A DNA stretch of 64,000 bases from Lepiota brunneoincarnata (lineage: Eukaryota; Basidiomycota; Agaricomycetes; Agaricales; Agaricaceae): contig JAEBUN010000004.1 in the NCBI GenBank assembly GCA_023014365.1, forward strand, positions 2,852,001 through 2,916,000. Reading direction: 5' to 3'. Of the stretch, positions 10,408 through 23,308 are shown piece by piece (within the stretch, counting starts at the first letter, position 1; every line of letters begins with the position of its first letter). Position numbers and translations under genes: made by a program. The notes beneath the pieces were generated by a model, which saw nothing but the letters and a program-made list of their open reading frames with translations, made no database searches and was not told the origin of the DNA.

Positions 10408-12928
10408 ATGACCGACTTCACGCTGGTGGACCCTAAGGGATGGGAATATGATCTGCATTCGGTATGTCGTTTTCGCATCCCTGACTTTCCCTCCAGCATG
10501 ACCACCTGATGTTCGCGTAGGTGTACTCTGCCTATATTGGATACTTCCAGGTTTACAACGTCCCATGGTGAGTCACTGACCCGTGTTATGAGACTTGGTT
10601 GACGCGTTGATGGTTTCAAGGTTCGAACGGACCTGGGGGCACCTGTTTACTTCCTTTGAAGAGTTTCTGGCCTTTTCGTGGCCTGCCATTACGGTGACCG
10701 ATGCATATACCGGCAGAGCTCACATCGTGACGCGGCTCAACTCGATTGGGGCATTTCTCAAGATGATCAAAACAAGGTGTGGGCTAATATGTGCGAAAAA
10801 GTAAGAATTAAACACTGACCCATATCTTCTGCATATCCATCTGCGCCGCATGCCACCCTCTGCCGTTTATATCTATGCATCTGCGATCGCGTCCATGACC
10901 TGGCCATACCAACTTTCCTATCAGATTCGGCGAAACCTTACCTCAAGCGCCCAATATCCTCCAAGTAACCCCGTTCGAGACCACTGCGCGACATCTACGC
11001 AACATCTCTGACTATGCAACCTACAAGAAGCTCAACGCAACTCTACCTGCTGCAATACTGGCTGCGCAGCGGACGCGAGTACGTGCAGGCGAGCCGAAGA
11101 CGATCAAGGAGTTATGGACGAAGAGAGAGAAAACGTTTCTGGCTCTCAGCTTCGTGTGGAGTGAGCGGAATGAGAAGAGTTGTTTAGAGTTTGGATACGC
11201 AGCAGTTCGGTGCGGGCATATGGAGGCGTGAGTTGAACCGTTCTGTTACTCTGGGTGGATATGATCCTCATTTGTTTTGGCTTCTGGGACCGTAGGTCTG
11301 GACATTGGCCTCCCATTCCGGATACAAACTATCGGTAGGTATTGCGTTGAACCTGTTCTCTCTTTTGCTACCCCATCGCAGTGTTTGCTGATGTCGACGT
11401 TGATCTGCGGCTTCTCAGCAAGGGGCACTATATTGTTGAGGAGTACGTCGACAAAGTGGTCAACAGGCATCCACCCAATCACCCTTGGCAGGTAAGCCTG
11501 AGTCTGATTCTCCACTCATTCTCCCCCTCCTGACCAAAACGTTTCAACGATAGTACGCAGTAAGTGCCGAGCTTGCTCAACTACCGAATCCAGCCTTAGT
11601 TCATATCCCGCAGTTTGGCGAAAGCCAGTTGACACCAAAGGTTAAGCTACCCCAGATCATCCAAGCAACGATAAGGTCAGATTGCCGCGCTGTATCACCG
11701 TAGTGTCATGCATTGCTGTATGGTGCTACGGTGCTGGTGTGCGCTTAGTTTGTGTTTCGAGTCCTAAGCTCCGTGCTGACGACCACATGCAGTAGTCTCA
11801 TCAGCCCAGACTCCGAAACTAGTTCAAATGCAGTCGTACTAGTCGGATACGGCTTACACGGTCAGCTCGCCCGCTTGGAAGAGATGAAAATCAGTAAGTT
11901 TCACTTGAATGCTGCTTCTCGGCGCAACCACAAGCTTCGTTCACGCCGGTGGAGTCTGATGCAAACCTTTCCCCAGAAATACCACACAACGTGCTCACGA
12001 TTGATATCGGCAACTTCGAGCGGTCGCTGTATATCTGCAGGCGAGCGCGGTGTCATGGTCGATCCGAAAAACGGGCAGCTCGCGGTTGCAAGGGACCACG
12101 CTGGCTCTAGAGAACCTCCTCAGTTCTCTAATACTCACTCAGTCCTCTTCGGCCAACTCTGCCTCTTCTTCATCCCTCAACGCCAACCCGAATGCTAAAG
12201 CCCAGTCTGGTTCGAATGGTCGTGATCCCTCTATTCCCTCCCCTAGGAGCTCGGGCATACTCCAGTGCACACTCTCCAATGCAGGCAATGAAGCCTTCAT
12301 GAGCCTTTTTGTGCTTCAGATGCTCCTCGATCAGAGTGGGACCCGCGTCCCCAGCATCAAAAAAGGCAAACTGGGCAATCCAGGGCATGGTCAGGCTTTG
12401 TCCATAGTTAACCTGAATAACATGAATACCCATGTGAACATGGGATGGGCCATGGGTATAGGAATGCCAGGGATGCCCGGGATGCCGGGGACCTCGGGGG
12501 TACCTGTGCCCTTGCCCACAGTGCCTATGTATGGGGTTCCCTCAACGCCTGTGATGCCACACATCATGCCTGGTATGGGTACACTGGGCGTCACGGGTAT
12601 GCCGACAGTCGCTGTGAACGGCATGATGGCGCCTGTTCCACCGTCTCCGAGGATGAATGGGAAAGAAGTGCCCCATGTATCCAACAATAGCGGCTCCAGC
12701 ATCAAAGAAAAGCTGTACCGCCAGTCGTCGGTTCATGGCTTGGCCTCGGAACTTGGACGGATGCATGTATCAATGACGAGGGCGCACTCGAGTGGGCTAC
12801 TGCTGAGCCCCGTTTGTCATGGACATACCAAGGACTACGGCAATGGTGGGAGTGGTCGTGCTGCGTCGACGTTCTTGGACGTGGAGAAGAGAAGATACTC
12901 CAATTATCCCAGCGCCACGCTGAAGTGA
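10408..12928 (+). CDS. Gfd2/YDR514C-like exonuclease-fold protein, probably inactive
   Basis: Resembles the C-terminal RNase H/DEDD-exonuclease-like domain of yeast Gfd2 and YDR514C: VYSAYIGYFQVYNVPW and FAFSWPAITVTD at the N-terminus, then FGYAAVRCGH, WPPIPDTNYRKGHYIVEEYV, GYGLHGQLARLEEM, LTIDIGNFERSLYI and NAGNEAFMSLFVLQMLLD. About eight short introns. The acidic positions expected of a DEDD nuclease look replaced (see findings). The C-terminal third is Met/Gly/Pro-rich with GMPGMPGMPG repeats. Two +1 insertions are needed, near 12037-12041 and 12078-12081, to pass from the nuclease region into the SRLQGTTLALENLLSSL stretch. The start is the first in-frame ATG; an earlier exon is possible. 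Confidence 0.65.
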
Positions 12929-13342
12929 TTTGGAATGGACGGTGGCCGCTACTTAAAAAAACCTTAAACTAGGGCAAAAGGACAAGTACTGTCAAACTTA
13001 GTGTCCCTTTCTTCTACTGACTTTTTTCTTCTGTACGCTCCTCTTTCGTTGGGATTTGTGCATTGACTTTTTTTTTCTCTTCGTCGCCGCCTTAGTGGCA
13101 CTCAAATAGGACATTAACAGATTTGGACTCACACTTTCTTCCCCTTGACTACTCATCGTGTCTCGATTGCTATCTCGTAGAGTACTCTACGGACCATCTA
13201 GTATGTAACTATCACCTGCCTCTGGACGCTGATCATATGATAAGATCTCTTGTGTTACCGACCGACTGGCGTTTATTATAACTTATTTTTCTTTGTCACC
13301 GGCAGCACCAGGGGCAGAGGAACACCAGTTCGCCGACAAACT

Positions 13343-13356
13343 CCCCCCCCCCCCCC
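13343..13356. repeat. Poly-C run (14)
   Basis: Uninterrupted run of C in spacer DNA, the first of about sixteen C or G runs of nine or more that lie between 13.3 and 48.5 kb. Confidence 0.9.
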
Positions 13357-14222
13357 TCTGACACTTGAGCGCGGGGCTTGCTGAACCATCAGCGCCAAAG
13401 TCCTCTTTTCCCCCTTCCCCACCCGTCGGCGTTCCCCCACTGATAAACATCTGACAAGAGAAAAGCTCTACGACAAACTGTTACGTGCCAAAATCGACAG
13501 CAGCAAACCACATGTTACCTTCAAATGAGCTCGTTAAGGTAGTCGTCAATTTTGATTTCAACTTCTAGAAAATGAAAGCCCTCCTGTCTGCTGGATCGTG
13601 ACGAGGGAGTGTTTTATCACTAATCCATTTACCAACATGACCACGTGCGGATACTGTCGGGGATCTTTTAGAGGCGAGATAAGAAGACTTAGATTAGCAG
13701 TGTATGTTCCATATGCTCTTCTCACTATCCACATCACCGAAAACTAGCCGCGTGCGCGCGCGGAGTATGATTGACGAGGAGGGGGGTGGGGGGGTTGTTG
13801 CAGAACGGTGAGTGAGCAATGGTGCATACTACACACCAAACGGGAGCGCCGATGAAATGCCAAGTCGATTCTTTCCCCCCACAGCCCCTGGGAGAGGGGA
13901 CTGCATCTTGAACGACTTGAAAGGCGATATGATCGCTTCCCAAAAAAATATTCAGCCGTCAACAAGAAAATAAAATAAAACAAAGAAAACATAAACCCCA
14001 TACCAAAGCAGACAGCAACCCGCACTCCCACATACGGAAAGCTGCTGCCTTCACTCAATCAAACTACCAGAACAAGCTTTTCACGTAAAACTGGAACGGA
14101 TCAAGGTGTATTTCTGGCAGATGACATACGTACAGCATGTAGGGAAAATTTTTGGGAGCGTCCGGGGCACGCCAACTTGCCTGTTCTGTCTGAAAGGAGC
14201 TAAAACAACTTGGGATAGGTGT

Positions 14223-14247
14223 GGATGGATGGATGGATGGATGGATG
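14223..14247. repeat. (GGAT)n microsatellite
   Basis: Six tandem copies of a tetranucleotide. The same motif recurs at 18603-18619 (as ATCC) and near 29048-29066. Confidence 0.9.
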
Positions 14248-15676
14248 ATGGACGGAGACATGGTGTGCGTGCGGTGGTGGGTTGTATGTATGTACATACG
14301 TGCGTATGCAGTCAATGACCTTGCCCCTATCGTAGGGACCTAGTAAAGAAAGAGATGGAGGGACCAGGTGATTTCGCGCCGCCCGTCAAAATGTCTGGCA
14401 GGCCGCACGCGAATGAAAGGAGTGAGCGTGAGGAGTAAGTGTGGCCGAAAGAATAGAATTTATTCGTCCAATGGCTCCTCCTGCCGAATTTTCCCTTCCC
14501 CCCCCAGACCTGACTGCCCCGGAATGCCGCGACCTCCTTTAGTCTGGTGATTTTTTTTTTCAATGATTAAGGAGCTGTCTGTAGAGCCCGCAGAGCCTAA
14601 ATGCATGTGAACGCAAGGAAGTGGAGTCTGTCGCTCCGGAGCGGTATATAACCATTGGGTTGCTTTAGGCAGATTGAGATGAGATCAGATGATGGACCAA
14701 GTCATCTGCCCCTCCCACCCCCTCCAGAAGTCCGAAACGGGTCAAGAGACGGGGAGAGACGGAGAGGAGAATCGGGTGGTGTAGCCCACGACCCGACGAA
14801 AACGAAGCTGATGCCTCGAGTCTTACTCTATGATTCAAGGCAACACGAGTTGTTTGTTCCAGAAATATCAAAGCAACTACTTCGCGATGTCGAGTTCGAA
14901 AGAAACGAATAGTTCAATGGAACATCTTTCTATTTGGCCGACTAAGAAGCGAGCGTCCGTCCAACAGGTGAGCTGGAACCTGAGTTCAATTCGGCTGCCA
15001 GGGTGATCGGTGATTAGTACCTACTTGTGTTCAGTTCGTTCAAACCCGTGTAGTTGCAAACTGGTTGAAGATCCATTACATGTCACTTCCTGGCGGTTTG
15101 CTTCGCAGGCAGGTAGATAGAAAGATGTGGCGGCCAAATATGGTCGCGATGAGACACCCATTACTGTCGCGGTCTTGGCGCCATACGCAAGAAAAGCTCA
15201 GCTGGTGGGAACACGTCAATAATATCCCGGGCTATAGCCCACTAACCAGATATAGGAGGACATGCTTACCTTGCTCGTTCAAAAACCACCACAAGCAGAA
15301 AGGACGTACAGTAAACACGCAGCTGGCGTTCAGTTTAAGCGGTTTTTGTGGCAGCGCCGACGATCTTGTTCATCGTCCGACAGAAATACGCGTTAACTTT
15401 TGCTGCTAATGCTTGCTCACGAGCGAGCCGCCACCCAGACAAGTTGCTTCCCATGAAGGTACCAGATGACAGGGCGAACTCCATCTCATCAATCACGCCC
15501 CCTATGTTCGGTGGGTTCTTCATGGAAGTTCTGATCAGCCTGGCGGGAGGTTATGGAACACTCTATCGAGAGCGTAACTGATGGTATTCTTATCCAGATA
15601 CAAACGAAAGTGGAAAGATATCGAAAAGTTCTCCACTTTTATCCTCTGTTGATCTACGGCGCCAGTGGTGGAAGCG

Positions 15677-16551
15677 TCAGTCCACTGTGACTCCCTTCGC
15701 CCTGAGGTCGTTCTTGGCTTCTGTAATTTCCTGCGAAGCCAGAGGAAAATGTGTCAGCAACGCACGCCAATATGAAGAACGAAAGTAGATTCGGGTGCGG
15801 AAGGTTAAATTGAACCAAGACCAGGGGAAATGAAAAACGGGAGGTAGGAGGTCAATCAGGAAGCACGAATGTAGTACCCGTGGCGGCGTGGGCGTGCCGA
15901 GGACGAATCAGAGTTCCATCATCGACATAAGTTTCGGGAAGACATTGCAACGAGGCATCGCGAGTGGGGGAAAGGTGTGGCCGGCAGACTTTGTTTATGA
16001 TAGGAAGCGAAAGGAAGTTTCAAAGTAGAAAAAGCATAGCCTTAAATCTGATCCCCTCCCCCAGCTACATTCAGAAACGTGGAAAGGATTGGGAAAAAGT
16101 ATGACCCAAGTAGAACTCAAACCAAACACGAACACCAATCCGAGACAAGTCGGGTGTACAGCGTGAAAGAATGAAAGCTCACCCCAAGTAGCTCCGTATA
16201 TGCTTCTTGACAATCCCTGAACGTGTATAGGCCCCAACCAAGCGACCAGAGCGAATACGACCCGAATGATACAAGAAGCCACCAAGGAAACTGTGGATGC
16301 CGGTCACGAAAGGAACCATACGGTATTACACCAGGATTCAAAGTTCGTATGTGTTCGCATAGGAGTCAAGATAGGGTGCATGTCTTCAGAACACGATGAA
16401 GGGGAAGGGAGTTGACAAACTTACGACCTGGTAGCAACTGCTCCATAATTTTGGCATCCAGGAGGGGAAATGAAATAAAATGCAGCAAGAGTAGGACATA
16501 AAGACCAGCAAGCACACCGACGAAGAGTGCAACGCGGTGGACGCGCGCCAT
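15677..16551 (-). CDS. DPM3: Dolichol-phosphate mannose synthase subunit 3
   Basis: Small ER membrane subunit that tethers the catalytic Dpm1 in the complex making Dol-P-Man for N-glycans, GPI anchors and O-mannosylation. Three exons: MARVHRVALFVGVLAG... with the first membrane helix (16551 to about 16428), WWLLVSFGSYSLWSLGWGLY with TFRDCQEAYTELLG (16287 to about 16180, second helix plus the conserved DCxEA motif), and EITEAKNDLRAKGVTVD ending at 15677. About 90 residues, the normal length. The start is the ATG at 16551; an upstream in-frame ATG at 16608 would add 19 residues not expected in the family. The splice after LLP is one base out of phase (GG at 16427-16428), matching the +1 pattern seen elsewhere. 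Intron 2 is long (about 480 nt). Confidence 0.85.
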
Positions 16552-16716
16552 TGTACGCAATGAGAGGGCGAAAGCAGTTGAGACGCGGCAACGTGGCGAT
16601 GCCATCATATCAACCTCAGGTAATCATAATATATTTCGTGACTAATATCAACATCAAAGGTGCGCGTTGCTGAACAAGGCCTCAGTGGCCGCATCTTGCT
16701 ACCCAAGCAAGGGACC

Positions 16717-17333
16717 TTACGCGTTGAGGAGCTTGGTTAACGTTCCCGCCTCGTCGGCTGCAAAGAGGTCATCGCACCCTGATATTTTACCAGTTAATAT
16801 GAGAGGACTCCAACCACAGGATCAACACTTACCCCCGATATGCTTTTGGACTACACATGCGAGAGGCATGTGAGTTGTTGGATGGAGACCACAAAATAGT
16901 TACGAACCAACGAAAATGTTTGGAACAGTTTTTTGTTCCGTCTTTTCATACAAGTAGTTCTGGATTGCCGTGCCGTCATCCATCTCGTCCAACCTTGAGA
17001 CGATGTGAGTCCGTGCCTAGCCTCCCCCCAAAGTAGTACACTTACTCTAGTATCTCTGTCTTGGGATCTGGGTACTTGGATTGAAGAAGGGCTTTGGCCC
17101 TTTTGCAGAAAGGGCAGTACGACTTGGAAAAAACCACAATCCGGTTCTCCGCGATCAGGTTCTGTGGGAGTAACAACGGCCCCGGTGAGTTTCAAGCACA
17201 TTGACTACTACACTATGTGACTCACATCAACAGTGTCTTTAACGGCCATTACTTTGCGTTGAGCTTGGGAAGGATTGGATGAGGATGCCACAGTGAAGAA
17301 CCAAGCAAGAGATGTGCGGAGACGTGATATCAT
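16717..17333 (-). CDS. Dithiol glutaredoxin (class I)
   Basis: Glutathione-dependent disulfide reductase. Five exons. The active site is CPFC in FSKSYCPFCKRAKALL; TVPNIFV (cis-Pro/glutathione site) and HIGGCDDL (C-terminal glutathione-binding GGxDD) follow, ending LLNA. From the first ATG (17333) there is a 28-residue Arg/Ser/Ala-rich leader before a second Met (MAVKDTVD), which looks like a mitochondrial presequence; starting at the second Met would give a cytosolic form, as known for yeast GRX2. All splices stay in frame without correction. DPM3 lies 165 nt downstream on the same strand. Confidence 0.9.
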
Positions 17334-20300
17334 CTGATTACTCATGCACTCAGTCACTCTGAATAATCTTAACTAGCAAAATGCACGTGATTCATTTACA
17401 CGTGATTAATAGATGGAAAGCAATCACCAGAGAGGTATTTGCATGACTAGGGCTCATTTCCTGGGCATGTTCACAACGTTTGATACTCCGATCTGAGAGG
17501 GCGTAACCTATACGGCGAACTCACCCTTCATATACGAGACTTCAGGATACGCTGGTTTGTATCTGCTTTACTCAGCACCTTTTGACCTGCTGACAAAAGC
17601 CTCATGATTGCCAAGAGTCGGCACATGCATCCAGTGTTCATTCCGAGAAAGCCGCGACTCCCCAGCCCAAGATCTCGTCTTGCGTAGTAACTATGTCGTC
17701 TGAGTACGAACACCAGTCTGACCTTGTCTAAAAATAGATCACTGGATGCAAAGGTCTTGAGGAGAGTTTGAACATGAGAAGTATTTGACAGAAGCACTCT
17801 TTCGAAACCCAAGAAGCCTCAGTCAAAAGCAGGCGTCTCTCTGTGCCACGTCCACAGGACCAGTCTCCCCACGCTACGGACGCTTCCGTGATCCACAAAC
17901 GTACCGGGCACGGGTGCATTCAAATCAGCTGCCCACCATTTGGTGGAACAGACTGGAAGTTCTGGCTCGTGACCGTGTTTCGAAACACGCGTGCCGCAAC
18001 ACATTCGAGCCCGTCCCCCAGAACTTCCCACTGCTTGATACCCAAATGGTCAGATCCCTATCTTTATCTACAAGTGCTTCTTCCACGCATTATATCCGTT
18101 CTAGTACAGATTCCCTGCCGTAAGATATCTTTAGATTGTTCATCAGGCACTTAACAACGTCGTCTTTTGTAACGCCACTGAGATTTTTGGCTTACGTTCT
18201 TACGTTGAGTTTCAGTGAAGAATGCACACATGGCGAGGGGCAATTTGCTGAATTTCGGTCGTTGCAAATGCAACAAACTCAGCCGTATGCAAAAGGTGTG
18301 CCACAGGGTTTACAAATACCTGACGATGACATCGGGTCAAAGAAAACCTTTGACCGAGACGCATGACCAACTTCGTCCAGAATAGTTTATACCACGCAGT
18401 TTCTTTCTTGTGGGTCAGCCTTCAAGATCAAAGGATAGGGCGAGGCGCGCAGAGACTCGCCCCGCGAACTCGGCCCTACGGCTAATTGATGCACAGCCAT
18501 TGATTTTATCTGGAAATCTGGGCTGGGTGACCATCGAAGCTTTGCACTCTACAACATTCAACCTAGCATCACAGCAAAACGAACCGCTTTGCAAGCCCAT
18601 CTATCCATCCATCCATCCACCAATCCATCCCTCAATCGGACCAAGAAATTCCCCGGCCGAATGCCGGGGTGTCTTGGATCAAACCTACCACGATCCCCTC
18701 TCGGCACTTACATTGTAACAAGTGCCCAGAACGTCTCCATATGCTCCATAGACGGGTAAACTGCGTCGATACGCCCGGGTACTCCGAGAGCGTGTGTAGT
18801 CGTTCTTTCACACTCCTGCTATGGCATCGCATTCAATCGCTCCCACTTAAAAATGGTCCGCCCGAGAGAGGCGGGAAAAGGGGGGGGGGCGAAGATTGAT
18901 GTCTAGATTGGTGGGTTATTTGATATCGTCCTCGAATACTATGATCATTATTATTCACTATCATTACCACCACCATCAATGTTACTTGCTGCGAGACTAG
19001 AAGGTCGAGAAATGTGAGCCTCCACCTGGTTCGAGGATCGCTTCTATTCGCCTGCACCAACCACCATTCGTAACCATGCCGTTGAAAACAACACAAGCCT
19101 CTCATTGATGGTGGGAAGCTCGCAAGCTTGGTTCGTAGTGAAAAGCGCGACCTTCGGCATTTCCTATTTCGTCTGAAATTGGTGACACGAATATTTCTCC
19201 CGCCTAAGACGGCCCACTGCCTACGTTAGGCTATTGGCATGACCGCAACCTCACGTTGCCTGGCATTCAGAATTATAGACAGTCGAAGTCTGACCTCTGA
19301 CGTGAAATTCTGATGCACCGGTTTGTTATACACACAAATCTCTTTCCTGAGCTATATAGCACTCATCTGAGCCGTATACGCATTTTGAAGGGTCTTGCAA
19401 CCGCCAGTCGCCCGGGACCGACTAAACGATTTTGGAGGGGCTCTTCATTCTACGGACAGAAGGATCTACGTCCCAAAAAGGTATTCCGACCCCTAGGATC
19501 AAGGTCCCCCCCCCCCCCGAGCGCAGCCATTATTGACGACTGTCAAAGGGGCCCACACAATCAATGGCGGAGTTACTTCTTAACGGCGGGTCCAATGCGC
19601 GAGCGCAAAGCTTGAAGGAGGTTGAGCCCACTTTCATATTATCCCCTTTCGAGACAGAGTACTGTCAAGGGCCCACCCCCCTGTGCGACGCCTTTCTCGG
19701 ATGTTCAAATGTTGAAAAGATGTCTTCAAAAGGTATTTTGTTTGAAGGGATGACTCTCGACCCTTACGATTTCAACAGCGCAGATCTTGGGTCGGTAGTC
19801 AGTCAAGGAGGTTGACCAGGCTATCTGACGTGACATTTGATGTGTTCAGAGGGGCGTTTGACAATCGCCAGAAATTTTGAACGTTGCCGCAATGTATCGT
19901 CCATTCAAGTCGGCCAAAGAAACGCTCCCAAAAATATATCAGTCATTGTCATTGGTGGCTCAACTGAACAGCCGCCGTTCTCGCCAAGTGATGAACTGAG
20001 ATCGAAGATTCCCAGTGAGAGTTCTTACCGGAGCGATATTACTACGAGTCTTCCTAATCACCATGCCCCCCCACCCCAGTCGGGAGTACGACAGAGCGAC
20101 CGTATTTTTGATCTTCGTCCACTCATTTTGACTCCTGTCTCGATGCAAATAATTCCAGGCGCTAGCCATATTTATCCCAGATTTCTCAGGACTGGCAGCC
20201 TTGGACAGGCCCTTGCGACGTGATTGAGGTGAAAGAGCCCCGGATAACTCTTTAACCTTACTTCAAGATTTTTACCGTGGCCGAGGGGAACAGGAACTTC

Positions 20301-20644
20301 TCTCTCTCCGTCTTCTCCACTTGGACCTGGACCTTGCCAACCCTCGCCAGTGTTGTTCTCGACCCCTCTGTTCTCTTCTCGAGCGCTAGCGCCCATTGAC
20401 ACATACGAGTATTCCATGCGCTCTTTGTATGACGTGTTTAGCCCAAGGGGGGGCGTGCCGCACACAGTCACGTACTCGGCTGTCAACCGAGGCTGACCAC
20501 TGACCAGCAAAAGGGGGCGCCTATCTGCCATCTTGTCAACCACGTACCAAATCAATTCCTCATCGCCAAGAACAATTACAATAGATCGTTCCTGCAACCA
20601 GCCACGCGCAAGCTGTTTTCGGTTTCAACAGTAGAGAGAGAGAC

Positions 20645-20674
20645 ATACACACACACAGAGAGAGAGAGAGAGAG
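20645..20674. repeat. (AC)n(AG)n compound microsatellite
   Basis: Direct dinucleotide repeats, AC then AG, within spacer DNA. Confidence 0.9.
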
Positions 20675-21401
20675 CCTATGACAGGAAGGTGACATGCAAA
20701 TGACTTTCGCCTCTCGTTGTCGCATGAGAAAAAAACTGCGGACGGAAACTGAGGTAGTGTCGTAGTTGTTTGGCGCGCAGCAACAGCTCCCCATACCGCA
20801 CTTCCTTGGGGCTTTCCCCAGTTATAGACCCTTTTCACGGGTGCGTATCAGCCAACTATTACCTAAAATTTGATGAGTCTGGTACAATATCCCAATGCAG
20901 GCGAGCCTTGTGAGAGCATGAGCCTTGATATAGCCCTCTGCCGACTAGCACAACTTGTCTTGATATTACAGCGCAGGTACTCCTCCCGAGCCGGCATTCT
21001 CGCCATGCGAACCGGCGAATTTTAATTCTTTACACGTCCTCGCTGAGAGTTTTCCCTTCACATGACTCATCTCGATGACTTCATTCGAGTCTCCCTTTCG
21101 CCGCACTGTTGGACAATCTTGGTTACACTGGAAGAAGGTAACCATTCTTCTGTCGCCAAGTTGCGACCCAACCTCGTGATTCCTACCCTACCCCCCGCCG
21201 GTCTATTTTTCTCTCCTTCCCTTCCTTTGTTTGTGATGACCGCCACAATCGACAAAGGTAAATCCATCTTGTGGCCATCACATCAAACATACGTAACATC
21301 TCGTAGTTAGTAATATCAATAGGAAACACAGCAGCTCAAGTCCCAGTTCAGGGGCTTTCTCAGTAAAGTTCGACAGGTGTCAGGATTTTCCCAGACGAGG
21401 A

Positions 21402-21417
21402 GGGGGGGGGGGGGGGG
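21402..21417. repeat. Poly-G run (16)
   Basis: Sixteen consecutive G bases; a 15-base C run follows at 21655-21669, about 240 nt away, so the two could in principle pair. Confidence 0.9.
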
Positions 21418-23308
21418 CGCAAGACGGGAAATACGGCTAGACGGGTCCGTCTGGGTTGCCTTTTCATCATTCGTGATCATGGGGACCGGCCACCTGTCTT
21501 TTGATCAATGGTGCGTCCGACTTGTTTCCCCTCATACGGTTCACTGATACCATATCAGATAATAGAAGTTTCTTCTCCCCGTCCGTGGAAACAACAAAAA
21601 CAGCTACACAGAGGATCGGGAGGAACACATCTCCCAATTTTATGTTACATCTAGCCCCCCCCCCCCCCCTCCCCCAACCCACAAGGTTGCTGTCGTGCAC
21701 ACTCCGTATTGCTCGGGGGCGGTCAATGCATAATCTCATGCTCGGCGGCGGCGGGCGTCGCTTCATTACTCCTCATCAATTACCTATCATCTTTGCTCGT
21801 CAGCTCGTCAACAGCTCGCAAACGCGGGTGGAGTGTGGGTCGGTCTCAGGGTCAATTGGAGGGGGGTTGGGGCGTTGGGGGGTTTGCGCAGAAAAGCGCA
21901 TTGCGAAAGGGCGACAGTTACTTCCTTCGCCTTGTAACACCGAGCATTAATTTGTTGGGTTCCGCAGTCGCCCCGACCAGTCGATCGGGTTCCAATATCA
22001 ATGTGTCTTTGACCCAATCCCCTCTTCCCTTGAGAACCCATAGTTTCTACCCCCAATCCGAAAGGTCGATCTATGTTAGAGATGCTCCACACCTCAACAA
22101 AGTACAGCAAAACACACCGCCACTCTTTGACGTTATTTCCCATCCAAACATTGTATTTGTATTATTTGTTATCTTCCCCGGCGCTGGACAAAGATTTGAT
22201 TAACAAGAAAATACGTTAGCAGCACGGCCTCGAGGCGAAAACCGAGCTACTGTAACTCACGCGAACAGGGCCATTAACCCGGCCAAACGCATAAGCAGTT
22301 TTACCAGACCCAGGGGAAGTTTCAACTTGCTTACGGCTTATCGATGATGCACACAACTCGAGTCGTAACAACCCAAAGGGTACCCCCTCCTTCTCTTCCT
22401 ACTAACTCGTTTCAGTTCATCCGGGTTATTTTCTTTTTCTTTTTCTTTTGGGGGGGAGGGGGGTCTGTCAGCACACTGGTTCCGCTAGGCTGCAATTATT
22501 ATTATTTTTTTTCGCACGTAATGATCCCCGGCTTAAAACGGGACTCTTGGTAAAAAAGACTTGCACCCCCGGTTGCTCGCCCCTTGGAACCATCGTCGTC
22601 GTTCCTTCCCTAGCGGATCAGAGAACATTTCACACCCGGACACTGGCTGAGTAATCGAATACATTCACACCACAAGTGCAGTGCAGTGACACCTTTATTA
22701 GTAACCGGGTGCGTTATGACCCACTCGACATCCAAGCAACGCTATATTTCGTTTCTTGGAATATCATCCCCTGACCGCGGAGCTATTCCATATACCCTTT
22801 GGTCTTGTTCTTCACGGGTAGGTAGCATCATCATCGCCTGGGATGATTCGTGATTGGCCCCTCCTGACGGTCGACTTCCCTCATCACGCGCACGGACACA
22901 ACAATTTCAATCAGATTCTGCATGCTCGCTCGCTAGAGAGAACAAGAAATCGTACAAATGTTGCTTGGCAACAAGATGCCATCAATCCACATAAAAATAA
23001 CACGAATCTATTTTTACAGAGTACACTTGTTGAGCAAAATAGAAAGAGAGGACAAGCTAACGGGCCCAGGCTGGCCACTACACCCTACTCAACACAACAT
23101 CTCTGCAAAGAAAAAAACTAGTAAAGAAAGACGCAACACGTTCAACAATGGTCAAGGTCCAGAGGAGCGTATCTTAGAAGAGAAAAAAGTCTGTCGGTTG
23201 TGCAGGGGACAACATAAAGAGCCCTAATAGATCCGACCCAAGAAGACAACACGCTAAATGGTTTCAAGAAATCAAGCACTACGAGTGGGTATCGTTCGGC
23301 CCAGGCAC

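Larger units (their letters stand above)
12929..15676. other. Low-complexity spacer
   Basis: No gene I can support. Holds a 14-base C run at 13343-13356, pyrimidine-rich stretches at 13020-13080, a (GGAT)n tract at 14223-14247 and short frames without family resemblance. A 60-codon minus-strand frame at 15338-15523 has fairly natural composition but no identifiable product. The 3' end of DPM3 begins at 15677. Confidence 0.45.
17334..23308. other. Gene-poor 6-kb block
   Basis: I see no gene here. Open frames up to about 150 codons exist (for example minus 20172-20597) but none shows family motifs, coherent splice structure or natural composition. It contains ATCC repeats, a mixed (AC)n(AG)n tract at 20645-20674, C runs at 19506-19518 and 21655-21669 and a G run at 21402-21417. 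It may hold promoters, ncRNA or heavily decayed sequence. Confidence 0.45.

Noticed and set aside
12391..12705. 104-codon minus-strand frame rich in Gly/Pro/Ile
   Set aside because: Mirror of the Met/Gly/Pro repeat tail of the Gfd2-like gene.
20172..20597. 141-codon minus-strand frame
   Set aside because: No family resemblance, no signal or splice structure; length is within chance for this much DNA.
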